NCBI GenBank assembly: GCA_030145305.1
Contig: JAQYVX010000002.1
Coordinates: 327,270 to 391,269, forward strand
Source: Halarcobacter sp.
GTDB taxonomy: Bacteria; Campylobacterota; Campylobacteria; Campylobacterales; Arcobacteraceae
Length of the DNA: 64,000 nt
Direction of reading: 5' to 3'
In this document: positions 27,913 to 36,687 of the stretch, piece by piece
Layout of the letters: each line of letters opens with the position of its first letter
Position numbering within the stretch: position 1 is the stretch's first letter
The notes under the pieces: model-generated
Seen by the model: the letters and a program-made list of their open reading frames with translations, nothing else
What the model was told of the DNA's origin: nothing
Database searches by the model: none
Program-made: the position numbers and the translations under genes

Positions 27913-28332
27913 ATGGAAAACAAAAAAATAGTTGGAAGAAAAGAGATTATATCAATTCTTGATTTGGACTTAGTAGATTTAGATGCTAAAATTGATACAG
28001 GTGCTGATTCAAATGCACTTCATTGTGATCATATTGAGATAATTGATAATAATGTTCATTTTACACTCCTTGATGAGATACATCTTGCATACCATGGAAA
28101 AAGAATAAGCTTACCTTTATATAAATTAAAAAAAATAAAAAGTTCTAATGGTGAAACTCAGTTAAGACCCTCTATAAAAGTAAGCGTTTTATTTATGGGG
28201 AAGAAGTATAAAAGTATAATATCTTTAACTAATAGAGCAGATATGAAGTTTCCTATGCTTATAGGAAGAAAATTTTTAAAAGATAGGTTTTTAGTTGATG
28301 TTTCAAAAGAGTATTTAAGTAAAGATGCTTAA
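27913..28332 (+). CDS. RimB-like retropepsin-fold protein (ATP-dependent zinc protease family)
   Basis: A 139-residue protein with the family motif DAKIDTGADSNALHCDHIEI; the DTGA is the retropepsin-like active-site signature. It ends with the family's FPMLIGRKFLKDRFLVDVSK. In pseudomonads RimB of this family removes glutamate tails from ribosomal protein S6 that RimK adds. Here it lies 38 bases before rimK, supporting a joint function. The start is placed at the ATG of MENKKIV; further in-frame starts exist up to 27886. Confidence 0.82.
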   Translation: MENKKIVGRKEIISILDLDLVDLDAKIDTGADSNALHCDHIEIIDNNVHFTLLDEIHLAYHGKRISLPLYKLKKIKSSNGETQLRPSIKVSVLFMGKKYKSIISLTNRADMKFPMLIGRKFLKDRFLVDVSKEYLSKDA

Positions 28333-28370
28333 TTTTTTAAAACAGAATAAAAAATAAAAAGGAAAATAAA

Positions 28371-29303
28371 ATGATTTTATATATATTATCTAGAAATGCA
28401 AATTTATACTCGACTAGTAGATTAGTAGAAGCAGCAGAAGAGAAAAACTGGGATGTAAAAGTTATTGATTATTTAAAATGTACTATTGAGATTATGAAAG
28501 GTGAATTAGTAATTAATTACTTAGGTAAAGTTTTACCAACACCTGATGCAATTATTCCAAGAATTGGAGCGAGTAGAACTTTTTATGGAACAGCAATGGT
28601 TAGACACTTTGAAATGATGGATGTATTTAGTACTTCTGGAAATCTTGCAATCGCAAGAAGTAGAGATAAACTAAGAAGCTTACAAGTTCTATCAAAAAAT
28701 GATGTAGATATGCCAAAAACTGTTTTTGCTTCAAATAAATCAAGTGCAAAAGATGTTATTGAATTAAGTGGTGGAGCACCCTTAGTTTTAAAAATATTAG
28801 AAGGAACACAAGGGGTTGGAGTTGTACTTGTAGATAGTGAAAAAGCTGCAAAATCAGTGCTTGATGCTTTTTATGGAATGGATGTAAACTTACTTGTTCA
28901 AGAGTTTATTGAAGAAGCAGGAGGAGCTGATATTAGAGCTTTAGTTGTAGGTGGTGAAGTAGTTGGTGCTATGAAAAGACAGGGTGCTGAGGGAGACTTT
29001 AGATCAAACTTACATCAAGGTGGAAGTGCAACTTCATATAAGTTAAATAGAAAAGAAAAATCAACTGCTTTAGCAGCTGCTAAAGCTATGGGACTTGGTA
29101 TTTGTGGGGTTGATATGATTCCATCTAGCCGTGGACCTTTGGTAATGGAAGTTAATTCAAGTCCAGGATTAGAAGGAATTGAAAAGTCAACTAAAATTGA
29201 TATTGCTGGGAAAATCATGGATTATATTGAAAAAAATGTAACTCCAGCAACAGAGCTTACAACCAAAAAACGAAAAATCAAAAGAGATAATATCGGAGCA
29301 TAA
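28371..29303 (+). CDS. rimK: RimK-type ATP-grasp glutamate ligase
   Basis: A 310-residue ATP-grasp enzyme. It shows the RimK N terminus ([20 protein letters not shown]), the ATP-binding segment [40 protein letters not shown] and the metal site [14 protein letters not shown]. RimK adds glutamates to the C terminus of ribosomal protein S6 in E. coli. Neighbours are a RimB-like protease and a desuccinylase-like hydrolase (2 bases apart), probably one operon. Confidence 0.93.
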   Translation: MILYILSRNANLYSTSRLVEAAEEKNWDVKVIDYLKCTIEIMKGELVINYLGKVLPTPDAIIPRIGASRTFYGTAMVRHFEMMDVFSTSGNLAIARSRDKLRSLQVLSKNDVDMPKTVFASNKSSAKDVIELSGGAPLVLKILEGTQGVGVVLVDSEKAAKSVLDAFYGMDVNLLVQEFIEEAGGADIRALVVGGEVVGAMKRQGAEGDFRSNLHQGGSATSYKLNRKEKSTALAAAKAMGLGICGVDMIPSSRGPLVMEVNSSPGLEGIEKSTKIDIAGKIMDYIEKNVTPATELTTKKRKIKRDNIGA

Positions 29304-29305
29304 TC

Positions 29306-30349
29306 TTGAAAATAATAAATATTGCAGGAACAGATATACAAAGAGGAACAAATGTAACTATTAATTTAGAACTTCCTAAACTATATCATTCTCCAATGAA
29401 CCTACCTATTAGAATAATTAGAGGGAAAAAAGATGGCCCTACTATTTTTATTAGTGCAGCGGTGCATGGTGATGAATTAAATGGTATTGAAATCATTAGA
29501 AGATTTAGAAAACTAAGTATTTTAAAAAGATTAAGAGGTACGGTTATTTTAATTCCTATTGTAAATATCTACGGAGTTATAACTTTGTCAAGATATATGC
29601 CAGATAGAAGAGATTTAAATCGTTCTTTCCCTGGTTCAAAAAAAGGTTCACTTGCAAGTAGAATTGCAAAAATATTTTTTGATGAAATTGTTTGCAAGTG
29701 TGATTTAGGAGTAGATTTACATACAGCTTCCATTCATAAATCAAATTTTCCTCAAGTTAGAACAAATTTGAATAATGAGTATACATATAAATTAGCTAAA
29801 GCCTTTGGAGCACCTGTCGTTTTACATTCAGAATTAAGAGATGGTTCTTTAAGAGCAGAAGCACAAGAAAAAGGTATCCCTGTACTTTTGTATGAAGCAG
29901 GAGAAGCTTTAAGATTTGATGAAACGTCTATTAGAATTGGTGTAAAAGGAATTGTTAATATTTTAAGAGAAGTTGAAATGCTTCCTATAAATACAAAAAA
30001 AAGAAAATATAGACTTCCAATTATTACAAGAAGTAGTCAATGGATAAGATCAGCCGAAGGTGGAATTATTAGAACAATAAAAGCCTTAGGAGACATTGTA
30101 AAAGAGAATGAAATTATTGCTTATGTGGATGAACCACTTGGAGACAAAAGTTTTGAAATAATTGCTACTTTTGACGGGGTTATTATTGGAAAATCCGAAA
30201 TACCTTTAATTCAAGAAGGAGATGCTGTTTTTCATATTGCAAAGTTAAAAGATTTACAAATTGCTGAAGATAAAATGGAATTTTACAACGAATCTACAAT
30301 TGAGATAAGTGAATTTAATGAGTTAAAAGAAGAAGAAATTATAGAATAA
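29306..30349 (+). CDS. Succinylglutamate desuccinylase/aspartoacylase family hydrolase
   Basis: A 347-residue zinc hydrolase of the M14-like AstE/AspA family. Zinc ligands are visible in SAAVHGDELNGIE (His, Glu) and VDLHTAS (His); RDLNRSFPG matches the substrate-binding arginine region. The C-terminal half adds a beta-rich domain (IIRTIKALGDIVKENEIIAY) resembling a barrel-sandwich. It lies in the rimK operon, so it may act on a glutamyl or N-acyl product linked to that pathway. That is an inference. Confidence 0.85.
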   Translation: MKIINIAGTDIQRGTNVTINLELPKLYHSPMNLPIRIIRGKKDGPTIFISAAVHGDELNGIEIIRRFRKLSILKRLRGTVILIPIVNIYGVITLSRYMPDRRDLNRSFPGSKKGSLASRIAKIFFDEIVCKCDLGVDLHTASIHKSNFPQVRTNLNNEYTYKLAKAFGAPVVLHSELRDGSLRAEAQEKGIPVLLYEAGEALRFDETSIRIGVKGIVNILREVEMLPINTKKRKYRLPIITRSSQWIRSAEGGIIRTIKALGDIVKENEIIAYVDEPLGDKSFEIIATFDGVIIGKSEIPLIQEGDAVFHIAKLKDLQIAEDKMEFYNESTIEISEFNELKEEEIIE

Positions 30350-30366
30350 GGCAAAAGCCTTATTCT
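30343..30366. terminator. Bidirectional terminator, rimK operon / mgtE
   Basis: AGAATAAGGC and GCCTTATTCT form a perfect 10-bp stem around AAAA. It overlaps the stop codon of the desuccinylase-like gene and separates it from the converging mgtE gene. Confidence 0.75.
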
Positions 30367-30368
30367 CT

Positions 30369-31742
30369 TTACAATAAAACTAAAGTTGCCAACCCAAGGA
30401 AACTAAAAAATCCTACAATATCTGTTACAGTAGTCAAAATTACAGTTGAGCCAATTGCTGGATCTATTTTAAATTTTTCTAAAACAAGTGGAATAACCGC
30501 ACCAAAGAAACCTGCACTAAAAAGATTAATTATCATAGAAGCTGCTATAACAAATCCAAGAAGTGGTATTTTAAACCATAAATATGACACAACACCAATT
30601 ATAAAGGCAAATAAGAAACCATTTACAAGTGAAATAATTACCTCTTTATAAATAGTTTTCTTTGCATCTTCATACTCAATTGCACCTAATGCCATTTGTC
30701 TTACAGTTACAGTTAGTGTTTGTGTTCCTGCATTTCCACCCATGGAAGCTACTATTGGCATTAGAACAGCTAAGGCTACTAAAGATTGAATGGTTGCATC
30801 AAATAAACCAATAACAAGAGAAGCTAATATTGCAGTTATTAAGTTTATGCTTAACCAAAATGCCCTATTCTTACCAATCTTATAAATACTCTCTACTTCT
30901 TCTACTTTATTATCAACTCCAGCTAAAGAGTATAATTGTTTTGTATCTTGGTCTTGCATAACATCACGAATTTCATCATGTGTTATTCTTCCTAATAGTT
31001 TATTTTCACTATTTACTATTGCTAAAGCATTTAAGCTGTAATTTGAGAAAAGATTAACGGCTTCTTTAATATCATCTTTTTCATTAAAAGAGTAATGTTC
31101 TATTCTATCATTTGGTATCTCAGCAAATTTTTGTGTTCTTTCAAAAAGAATTAATTCTTCTAAGCCAATTGAACCTAAAAAAGTATTATCTTTATCTACT
31201 AAAAAAGCGTGAAAAATATTATTCAATATATTTAAATCTTTTTTCTCTTTTAATCTTTTTAAGGCTTCACCAATAGTTTCATCGATACTTGCCCAAAAAA
31301 GTTCTTTTTGCATATAAGCACCAGCTTCATGAAAATCATATGCATTTAGTTCATTAATAACTTCTTTTTCATCTTTATTCAATTTTGATAAGACAGTTTG
31401 TGCAGCCTCTTCATTTTTTAAAGAGATATTATAAATCAGCATTGAAGCATCATCACTATCCATATTTGAGGTGACTCTTGCAACTTTTTGTTCACTTATT
31501 ATATCTGTGATTTCTTCTTGAACATAATCTGGCATTTCTACTAATATTTGAGCAAATAATTCACTTGGAATTTTTTTACAAACTGCTTTATACTCTTTTT
31601 GATCAAGATCTCTTATTATCAAAAGATCTTTTGATAAATCAAAAGGATGATAAGAACATATTCCCTCTTTATAATCTATAATTACTTTGTGAATATGTTT
31701 ATTTAAGATTTCTAGTTTTTCTATTTTTTCTTCATGTTTCAT
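30369..31742 (-). CDS. mgtE: Magnesium transporter MgtE
   Basis: A 457-residue inner-membrane Mg2+ channel. Order: an N-terminal superhelical MgtE_N domain, two CBS domains (about residues 140-260) that sense Mg2+, and a C-terminal five-helix pore with ASMGGNAGTQTLTVTVRQMA, the pore signature. Length is typical. It starts a minus-strand cluster with two other ion-homeostasis genes. Confidence 0.94.
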   Translation of the reverse strand: MKHEEKIEKLEILNKHIHKVIIDYKEGICSYHPFDLSKDLLIIRDLDQKEYKAVCKKIPSELFAQILVEMPDYVQEEITDIISEQKVARVTSNMDSDDASMLIYNISLKNEEAAQTVLSKLNKDEKEVINELNAYDFHEAGAYMQKELFWASIDETIGEALKRLKEKKDLNILNNIFHAFLVDKDNTFLGSIGLEELILFERTQKFAEIPNDRIEHYSFNEKDDIKEAVNLFSNYSLNALAIVNSENKLLGRITHDEIRDVMQDQDTKQLYSLAGVDNKVEEVESIYKIGKNRAFWLSINLITAILASLVIGLFDATIQSLVALAVLMPIVASMGGNAGTQTLTVTVRQMALGAIEYEDAKKTIYKEVIISLVNGFLFAFIIGVVSYLWFKIPLLGFVIAASMIINLFSAGFFGAVIPLVLEKFKIDPAIGSTVILTTVTDIVGFFSFLGLATLVLL

Positions 31743-31762
31743 TAATATCCTAGTATGCTTTT

Positions 31763-33169
31763 TTATTCTTCATCATCTTTTTTTGTATTTTTAGTTGATG
31801 TTTTTAATTTAATAAGTTCATTATTTGTATACTCTTTTAATAAAGATATTGAAATTTCACCCCTTTTTTGTGATGCTATTTTATAATTTACCTCATATGA
31901 AATTAGAGCGCTTATTCCTGTTTTTGAAGAGTTTAAGGAAAAAATCATATTAAAAGGGAATGAAAATTTCTCAAATACTTCTTGTGTAACTGTTTGTAGA
32001 AAATCAAAATCATTATTTACATCAAATTCAAATTCAATTAAATCATTTATAATTCCATTTTTCTTTAATGAATAATTATAAAATACTTTTGTAAAAATAT
32101 AACTATTTGGAATATAAATTGTTCTTCCTACATTTTTTATATCTTTTATATTTGTATAATCAACAACTTCATTCAATTTCATTTTTACAAATGAAATATC
32201 TACAATATCACCAACTGTATGTTTTGTTTCAAATTGAACCATAACTCTATTTCCAACTCGTACAACATTACTAAAAAAGATATATATTGCACCTGCTATA
32301 TTTAGTATAATATCTCTTGTTGCTATTGTAAGTGCTGCTGCTATTACCCCTAGAAAAGTTATAATATAAATAAAATCATTTATATAGCGAATAATTACAA
32401 AAATTAAAATTGACAATACAAAAAGTAAAGACAATACTTTTCTATAACTAATCTCAAGTTCGATATTTTCTTTATTTCTAGAAAGATAAAAAAATGCAAA
32501 AAGTAAAAATTTATAAAGAACATATGAAACAAAAACTATACTTAAAGTAATCAAATGTTTTATAAAAACTTCATTTTTATATTCATCATATTTTTTTTCT
32601 ATCTCAGTTTTTATTTCAAAAAGATTTTGGCTCATTTTTTCTATGTTTTCTGAATATTCGCTAAAATAATCAAGCTCTTCTTTCAAAAATTGCATTTTTT
32701 TAAGATTATTTGCTAACTCTTCACTATTAGAGTTTGCATTTTGTAAAAAAATTAAAGCCTCGTAGAATTCTCTTTTTAAAGCTTCATATTTTATGATTTT
32801 TGATTTTAGTTCTTCTAAAGATATAGAAAATAAAAAATCATAAATAGTGACGCTTCTCATTTCATATTTATAGTTTTTTAGTAATTCATCAAAGCTATTA
32901 CTTTTTTCATATAAAGTAAGTTTGGATTTATATATTAATATTTTATTATTTAATTCTTGTATTTTTGCTATATTATTTTTTTTTACAATCTTTTCAAGTT
33001 CTTGCTCAACTTTTGCAATATTTCCTAGGACAATATTATAGTTTTTATAATTTGAATAAATTTTTAACCATATATTGTCAACTTTTTTATTTTTCTCTTG
33101 TTCTAGATCTTCATTGTTTGCAACTAAAAATGAACTACAAAGAAGTAATATTAAAAATAATTTCTTCAT
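31763..33169 (-). CDS. MscS-type mechanosensitive channel with periplasmic coiled-coil
   Basis: A 468-residue protein starting with a signal peptide (MKKLFLILLLCSSFLVANNE), then about 180 residues of charged helix, then membrane helices and an MscS beta domain (RVGNRVMVQFETKHTVGDIV and YIPNSYIF). The pore-helix region ILNIAGAIYIFFSNVVRVG is less glycine-rich than in E. coli MscS, so gating may differ. It protects cells against hypo-osmotic shock. Downstream (minus strand) is mgtE, upstream a RimB-like secreted protein. Confidence 0.85.
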   Translation of the reverse strand: MKKLFLILLLCSSFLVANNEDLEQEKNKKVDNIWLKIYSNYKNYNIVLGNIAKVEQELEKIVKKNNIAKIQELNNKILIYKSKLTLYEKSNSFDELLKNYKYEMRSVTIYDFLFSISLEELKSKIIKYEALKREFYEALIFLQNANSNSEELANNLKKMQFLKEELDYFSEYSENIEKMSQNLFEIKTEIEKKYDEYKNEVFIKHLITLSIVFVSYVLYKFLLFAFFYLSRNKENIELEISYRKVLSLLFVLSILIFVIIRYINDFIYIITFLGVIAAALTIATRDIILNIAGAIYIFFSNVVRVGNRVMVQFETKHTVGDIVDISFVKMKLNEVVDYTNIKDIKNVGRTIYIPNSYIFTKVFYNYSLKKNGIINDLIEFEFDVNNDFDFLQTVTQEVFEKFSFPFNMIFSLNSSKTGISALISYEVNYKIASQKRGEISISLLKEYTNNELIKLKTSTKNTKKDDEE

Positions 33170-33176
33170 TTATGTC

Positions 33177-33656
33177 TCACTTTTTAAATTTTTGTGAATG
33201 AGAAAGGTATTGCTTATTTACATCAATTAAAAAACCTTGTCTTAAGAATTCTCTTCCTAAAAGTATCGGGAAACTCATTTTTCTTCGGTTTCTTAAAGAG
33301 TACTCAACGTCATAGACTTTATTAAAAATTACTGTTTTTATTAAAACTACAAATCTTTCTTCTTCCATTCCATTTGAGCTTCTGATTTTTGCAATTCTTT
33401 TTATTGGAAAGATGTATCTATTTTTTTTATACTTTTTATGGCTATTATCTAAAACTTCAAAAATTACTCTATTTCCATCTAAGCGTTTTATATATCCACA
33501 ATGTAAAGAAGAGGTTTTAGCCCCACTATCAATTTTGGCTCTTATATTCTTTAGGTCTAATTGAGGAAAATCAACTCTATCATACTTTCCAATAAGAATA
33601 TTATCTGCAAGTAAAAATTGAAGAAAAAATGAAATTAAAAAAACTGTTCTTAACAT
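33177..33656 (-). CDS. Secreted RimB-like retropepsin-fold protein
   Basis: A 159-residue protein of the same ATP-dependent zinc protease (RimB-like) family as the gene at 27913, with RAKIDSGAKTSSLHCGYIKR and FPILLGREFLRQGFLIDVNK. It has an N-terminal signal peptide (MLRTVFLISFFLQFLLADN), so it should act in the periplasm, unlike a ribosomal modifier. The ATG at 33656 is chosen because AAGGG lies upstream and the signal peptide then starts at residue 1. It precedes the MscS-like gene by 7 bases. Confidence 0.78.
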   Translation of the reverse strand: MLRTVFLISFFLQFLLADNILIGKYDRVDFPQLDLKNIRAKIDSGAKTSSLHCGYIKRLDGNRVIFEVLDNSHKKYKKNRYIFPIKRIAKIRSSNGMEEERFVVLIKTVIFNKVYDVEYSLRNRRKMSFPILLGREFLRQGFLIDVNKQYLSHSQKFKK

Positions 33657-33694
33657 AGGTTTATCCCTTTTAATTATCTGATTTATATTTGCAG

Positions 33695-34666
33695 TTATAG
33701 CCACTTTTTCTTTTTAAATACATATAATTGAAGACTTACAACAAGAATAAGCATAATTACAAAAATTGAAAAAGAAAAAGGGTTTTCAGAACCTGGAATT
33801 CCACCAACATTTATTCCTAAAAGTCCCGTTAAAAAACCCAGAGGTAAAAATATTGCTGAGATTAAAGAAAGCACATACATTCTATTATTTAATTGCTCAT
33901 CTAGTTTTAAAGATATTTCTTCTTGGATTAAAGAAAGTTTATCTTTTATAGAATCTAAATCTTCCACATATTTTATAAGTTTATGATTAATCTCTCTTAA
34001 ACGTATTTTCTCATATTCACTAACCCATGAAATTTTTTGCTCATGAAGTTTATATACTGCTTCTTTTTGAGGTGAAAGATACCTTTTAAAAGAGATAGAT
34101 TCTCTTTTTATTTCAGAAATTGAACTTCTTAGTTCTGAATTATTTGTTTCTAAACTCAACTCTTCTAACTCAGAAACTTTCTCTTCCATATCAATAATAT
34201 AGTCTTCCATTCTTCCTGTTAGTTTAGTTACTAATTCAATTAAAAATTCTGAAGATGTTTTTGGTCCTACACCTTCATCTAAGTTTTGTAAAATATCACG
34301 TACAGATAAAAGATCTCTTTTCTTACTACTTATTATTATATTTTTCTTTACATATAATCTAATAGAAATCATATCTTCAGGATCAGAATCTGGATTTAAA
34401 TTAATTCCCCTAAGAGCTAATAAAACAGAGTCATTTAAGATTGTAGTTCTTGGTCTTGTTGTATTACTTAGTAAAGAATCAATTGCAATTTCATCAATTC
34501 CACTTTTATTTCTAAGCCAATCTATTGACTTTGGATGTGAATAATCAAAATGGATCCACAATAAGCCCATACTTGAATTATAATTTTCAAGTTCTTCAAA
34601 GCCAATTTTTCTTGCCCCTCCTTGCTCATCCAAAAGTAAGGCATGTGAAAAAGTATTATCAAGCAT
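33695..34666 (-). CDS. CorA/ZntB family divalent cation transporter
   Basis: A 323-residue protein: a cytoplasmic funnel with long helices, then two C-terminal membrane helices. The loop motif reads GLLGINVGGIPG, the GxN form typical of ZntB rather than the GMN of CorA, so zinc efflux or uptake is as likely as Mg2+ transport. The start is set at MLDNTFSHALLL with AGGAA upstream. It heads the minus-strand ion cluster. Confidence 0.85.
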   Translation of the reverse strand: MLDNTFSHALLLDEQGGARKIGFEELENYNSSMGLLWIHFDYSHPKSIDWLRNKSGIDEIAIDSLLSNTTRPRTTILNDSVLLALRGINLNPDSDPEDMISIRLYVKKNIIISSKKRDLLSVRDILQNLDEGVGPKTSSEFLIELVTKLTGRMEDYIIDMEEKVSELEELSLETNNSELRSSISEIKRESISFKRYLSPQKEAVYKLHEQKISWVSEYEKIRLREINHKLIKYVEDLDSIKDKLSLIQEEISLKLDEQLNNRMYVLSLISAIFLPLGFLTGLLGINVGGIPGSENPFSFSIFVIMLILVVSLQLYVFKKKKWL

Positions 34667-34797
34667 AAAATTTCCTATTATATTTTCTTTTTTATTATAT
34701 TTTATTCTTTGCATACTTAAAGAGTGTTATTTCAAAAAGCGCTCTTTTTTAATACAAATATAATATAATCATACATTAATATAAGGAAAATATAACA

Positions 34798-36612
34798 ATG
34801 AAATACCTACTTCTATTTATTTTAAGTATAAATATATCTTTTTGTGCACAAATTGATACAAAATTATTTGATACAGCTAAAAACGTATCATATTTTAAAG
34901 AAATTGAACAACAAATCTTAAAAGAAGAAAAAACAAAAGCTAAAAGTAATGAGATAATAAATATACAAAAAGCTCATTTAAAAAGATTAGAAGAGAGCAC
35001 TTTAATAAAAGTACCTTTTGAAAAGTTTGATTTAAACTCTTTAAAAGAGGAAGAAAACTTATTAGATTCTATATTAAAAGCTATTTTTTATATTTCCGAA
35101 TTAGAAATAAAAGAAAAAAAACAAAATGAACTTTTAATTGATATTCAAAATAAATTAGCTTTATTAAAAAAAAGAATAGAAAATATTCTTGAAGAAGAAA
35201 AAAAATATTTATTATCTTATCAATTACAATATGCTTATTATAAAATCCAAAGAACAAATATTGAAAGTAGATTACAAGTAGCTACATTAAACAAAAATAA
35301 TCTTATAAAAGAAATTGACATTGCTCTAAAAAAAGAGATAAAGTCCTCTTCTGATTATATTAAAGAAGAGATAAATAAACTTGATATAAAAATAAGAAAA
35401 ATAAAGCAAGAAAAAGTTGCATTGGAGCTTGAATTAGAAAAAGAGCTCATAAATGAAAACTATATTAAAAAAGAGGATTTAGAAGTAGAGATTCAAAAAC
35501 TAGATAAACCCTTACAAAACCTTCTAATAGAGAAAATTAACTTTTTAAATAAAAAATTAATAAATACTATAATACAAAAAAATGATAGTAAATACTTAAA
35601 GATACATGATGAAATAGATTCTTTATTATTAGAATTAAACGGCGAAGTTCAAGAAATATATCAAAACCAAAATCTTTTTATAAAAGAGCTTGCAAAAAAA
35701 ATGCTTGGAAATACAAAATTAATTATTAGTAATTCATTATCTCAAAGTAAGAACTTTTTTGATCAATTTAAAGGTTATTTCACTTCAACACTTTTTGTTT
35801 TTAATGAACAATCAATATCTTTTTTGAGTTTGGTTAAGGCAATATTACTAATAATTTTTGGTTTTTTAATTGGTTCACTTTACAAAAAATGGATTTATAA
35901 AATTTCAAATAGATGGCCTAATATGAGCCAAATGTTATTAAAACTAACTTCTAATGTTGGCTTCTATTTAATAGTATTTATTACCACTATGATTTCAATG
36001 GGAAGCTTAGGTATTGATATGTCGTCAATTTCTTTAATTGCAGGTGCACTTTCTATTGGTATTGGATTTGGATTACAAACCGTTGTTTCAAACTTAATAG
36101 CTGGAATAATTTTAATGTTTGAAAGAACAATTAGAATTGGAGATATTATTGAAATAGATGCCTTACTAAAAGGAACAGTTACTGATATAAGAATTAGATC
36201 TACTACTATTAAAACTTTTGACAATATTGATATTATTATTCCAAACTCATCATTTATTCAAAATAATGTAATAAATTGGACTTTAGATGATGTAACAAGA
36301 AGACTACATATTCCTTTTGGTGTTGCTTATGGAACAAAAATTGAAACAGTAAAAGAAGTTGTTTTAACAGAACTTGATAATTGTGATTTAATTTATATAA
36401 AAGATGTAAAAGATAAAGAACCTGAAATTAGATTTGATAATATGAATATGAATAGAGTTGAGTTAGAACTTCTTGTTTGGGTTAAGGCAAATGATAAATT
36501 TAGACCAAATTCATTAAAGTCAGATTTTTTAATTTTAATTTATAACTCTTTATATAAGCATAATATTGAGATTCCATTTCCACAGCTTGATTTACATCTA
36601 AAAAAGAACTAA
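34798..36612 (+). CDS. Large MscS-family mechanosensitive channel with coiled-coil periplasmic domain
   Basis: A 604-residue MscK-like protein. A signal peptide (MKYLLLFILSINISFCAQ) is followed by about 320 residues of long coiled coil, two or three membrane helices, and the canonical MscS pore and beta domain: SLIAGALSIGIGFGLQTVVS with the glycine/alanine-rich pore helix, RTIRIGDIIEI and IIIPNSSFIQNNVINW. It is the second MscS-type gene within 3 kb. AAGGAAAAT precedes the start. Confidence 0.9.
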   Translation: MKYLLLFILSINISFCAQIDTKLFDTAKNVSYFKEIEQQILKEEKTKAKSNEIINIQKAHLKRLEESTLIKVPFEKFDLNSLKEEENLLDSILKAIFYISELEIKEKKQNELLIDIQNKLALLKKRIENILEEEKKYLLSYQLQYAYYKIQRTNIESRLQVATLNKNNLIKEIDIALKKEIKSSSDYIKEEINKLDIKIRKIKQEKVALELELEKELINENYIKKEDLEVEIQKLDKPLQNLLIEKINFLNKKLINTIIQKNDSKYLKIHDEIDSLLLELNGEVQEIYQNQNLFIKELAKKMLGNTKLIISNSLSQSKNFFDQFKGYFTSTLFVFNEQSISFLSLVKAILLIIFGFLIGSLYKKWIYKISNRWPNMSQMLLKLTSNVGFYLIVFITTMISMGSLGIDMSSISLIAGALSIGIGFGLQTVVSNLIAGIILMFERTIRIGDIIEIDALLKGTVTDIRIRSTTIKTFDNIDIIIPNSSFIQNNVINWTLDDVTRRLHIPFGVAYGTKIETVKEVVLTELDNCDLIYIKDVKDKEPEIRFDNMNMNRVELELLVWVKANDKFRPNSLKSDFLILIYNSLYKHNIEIPFPQLDLHLKKN

Positions 36613-36641
36613 GAAACAATTATTTTAATATCGTTTAGAGA

Positions 36642-36674
36642 TAAAATCCTATATCTACAAGTTATAGGATTTTA
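36642..36674. terminator. Bidirectional terminator, MscS-like / histidine kinase
   Basis: TAAAATCCTATA and TATAGGATTTTA form a perfect 12-bp stem with a 9-base loop between converging genes. Confidence 0.8.
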
Positions 36675-36687
36675 TTTTCTATTTATT

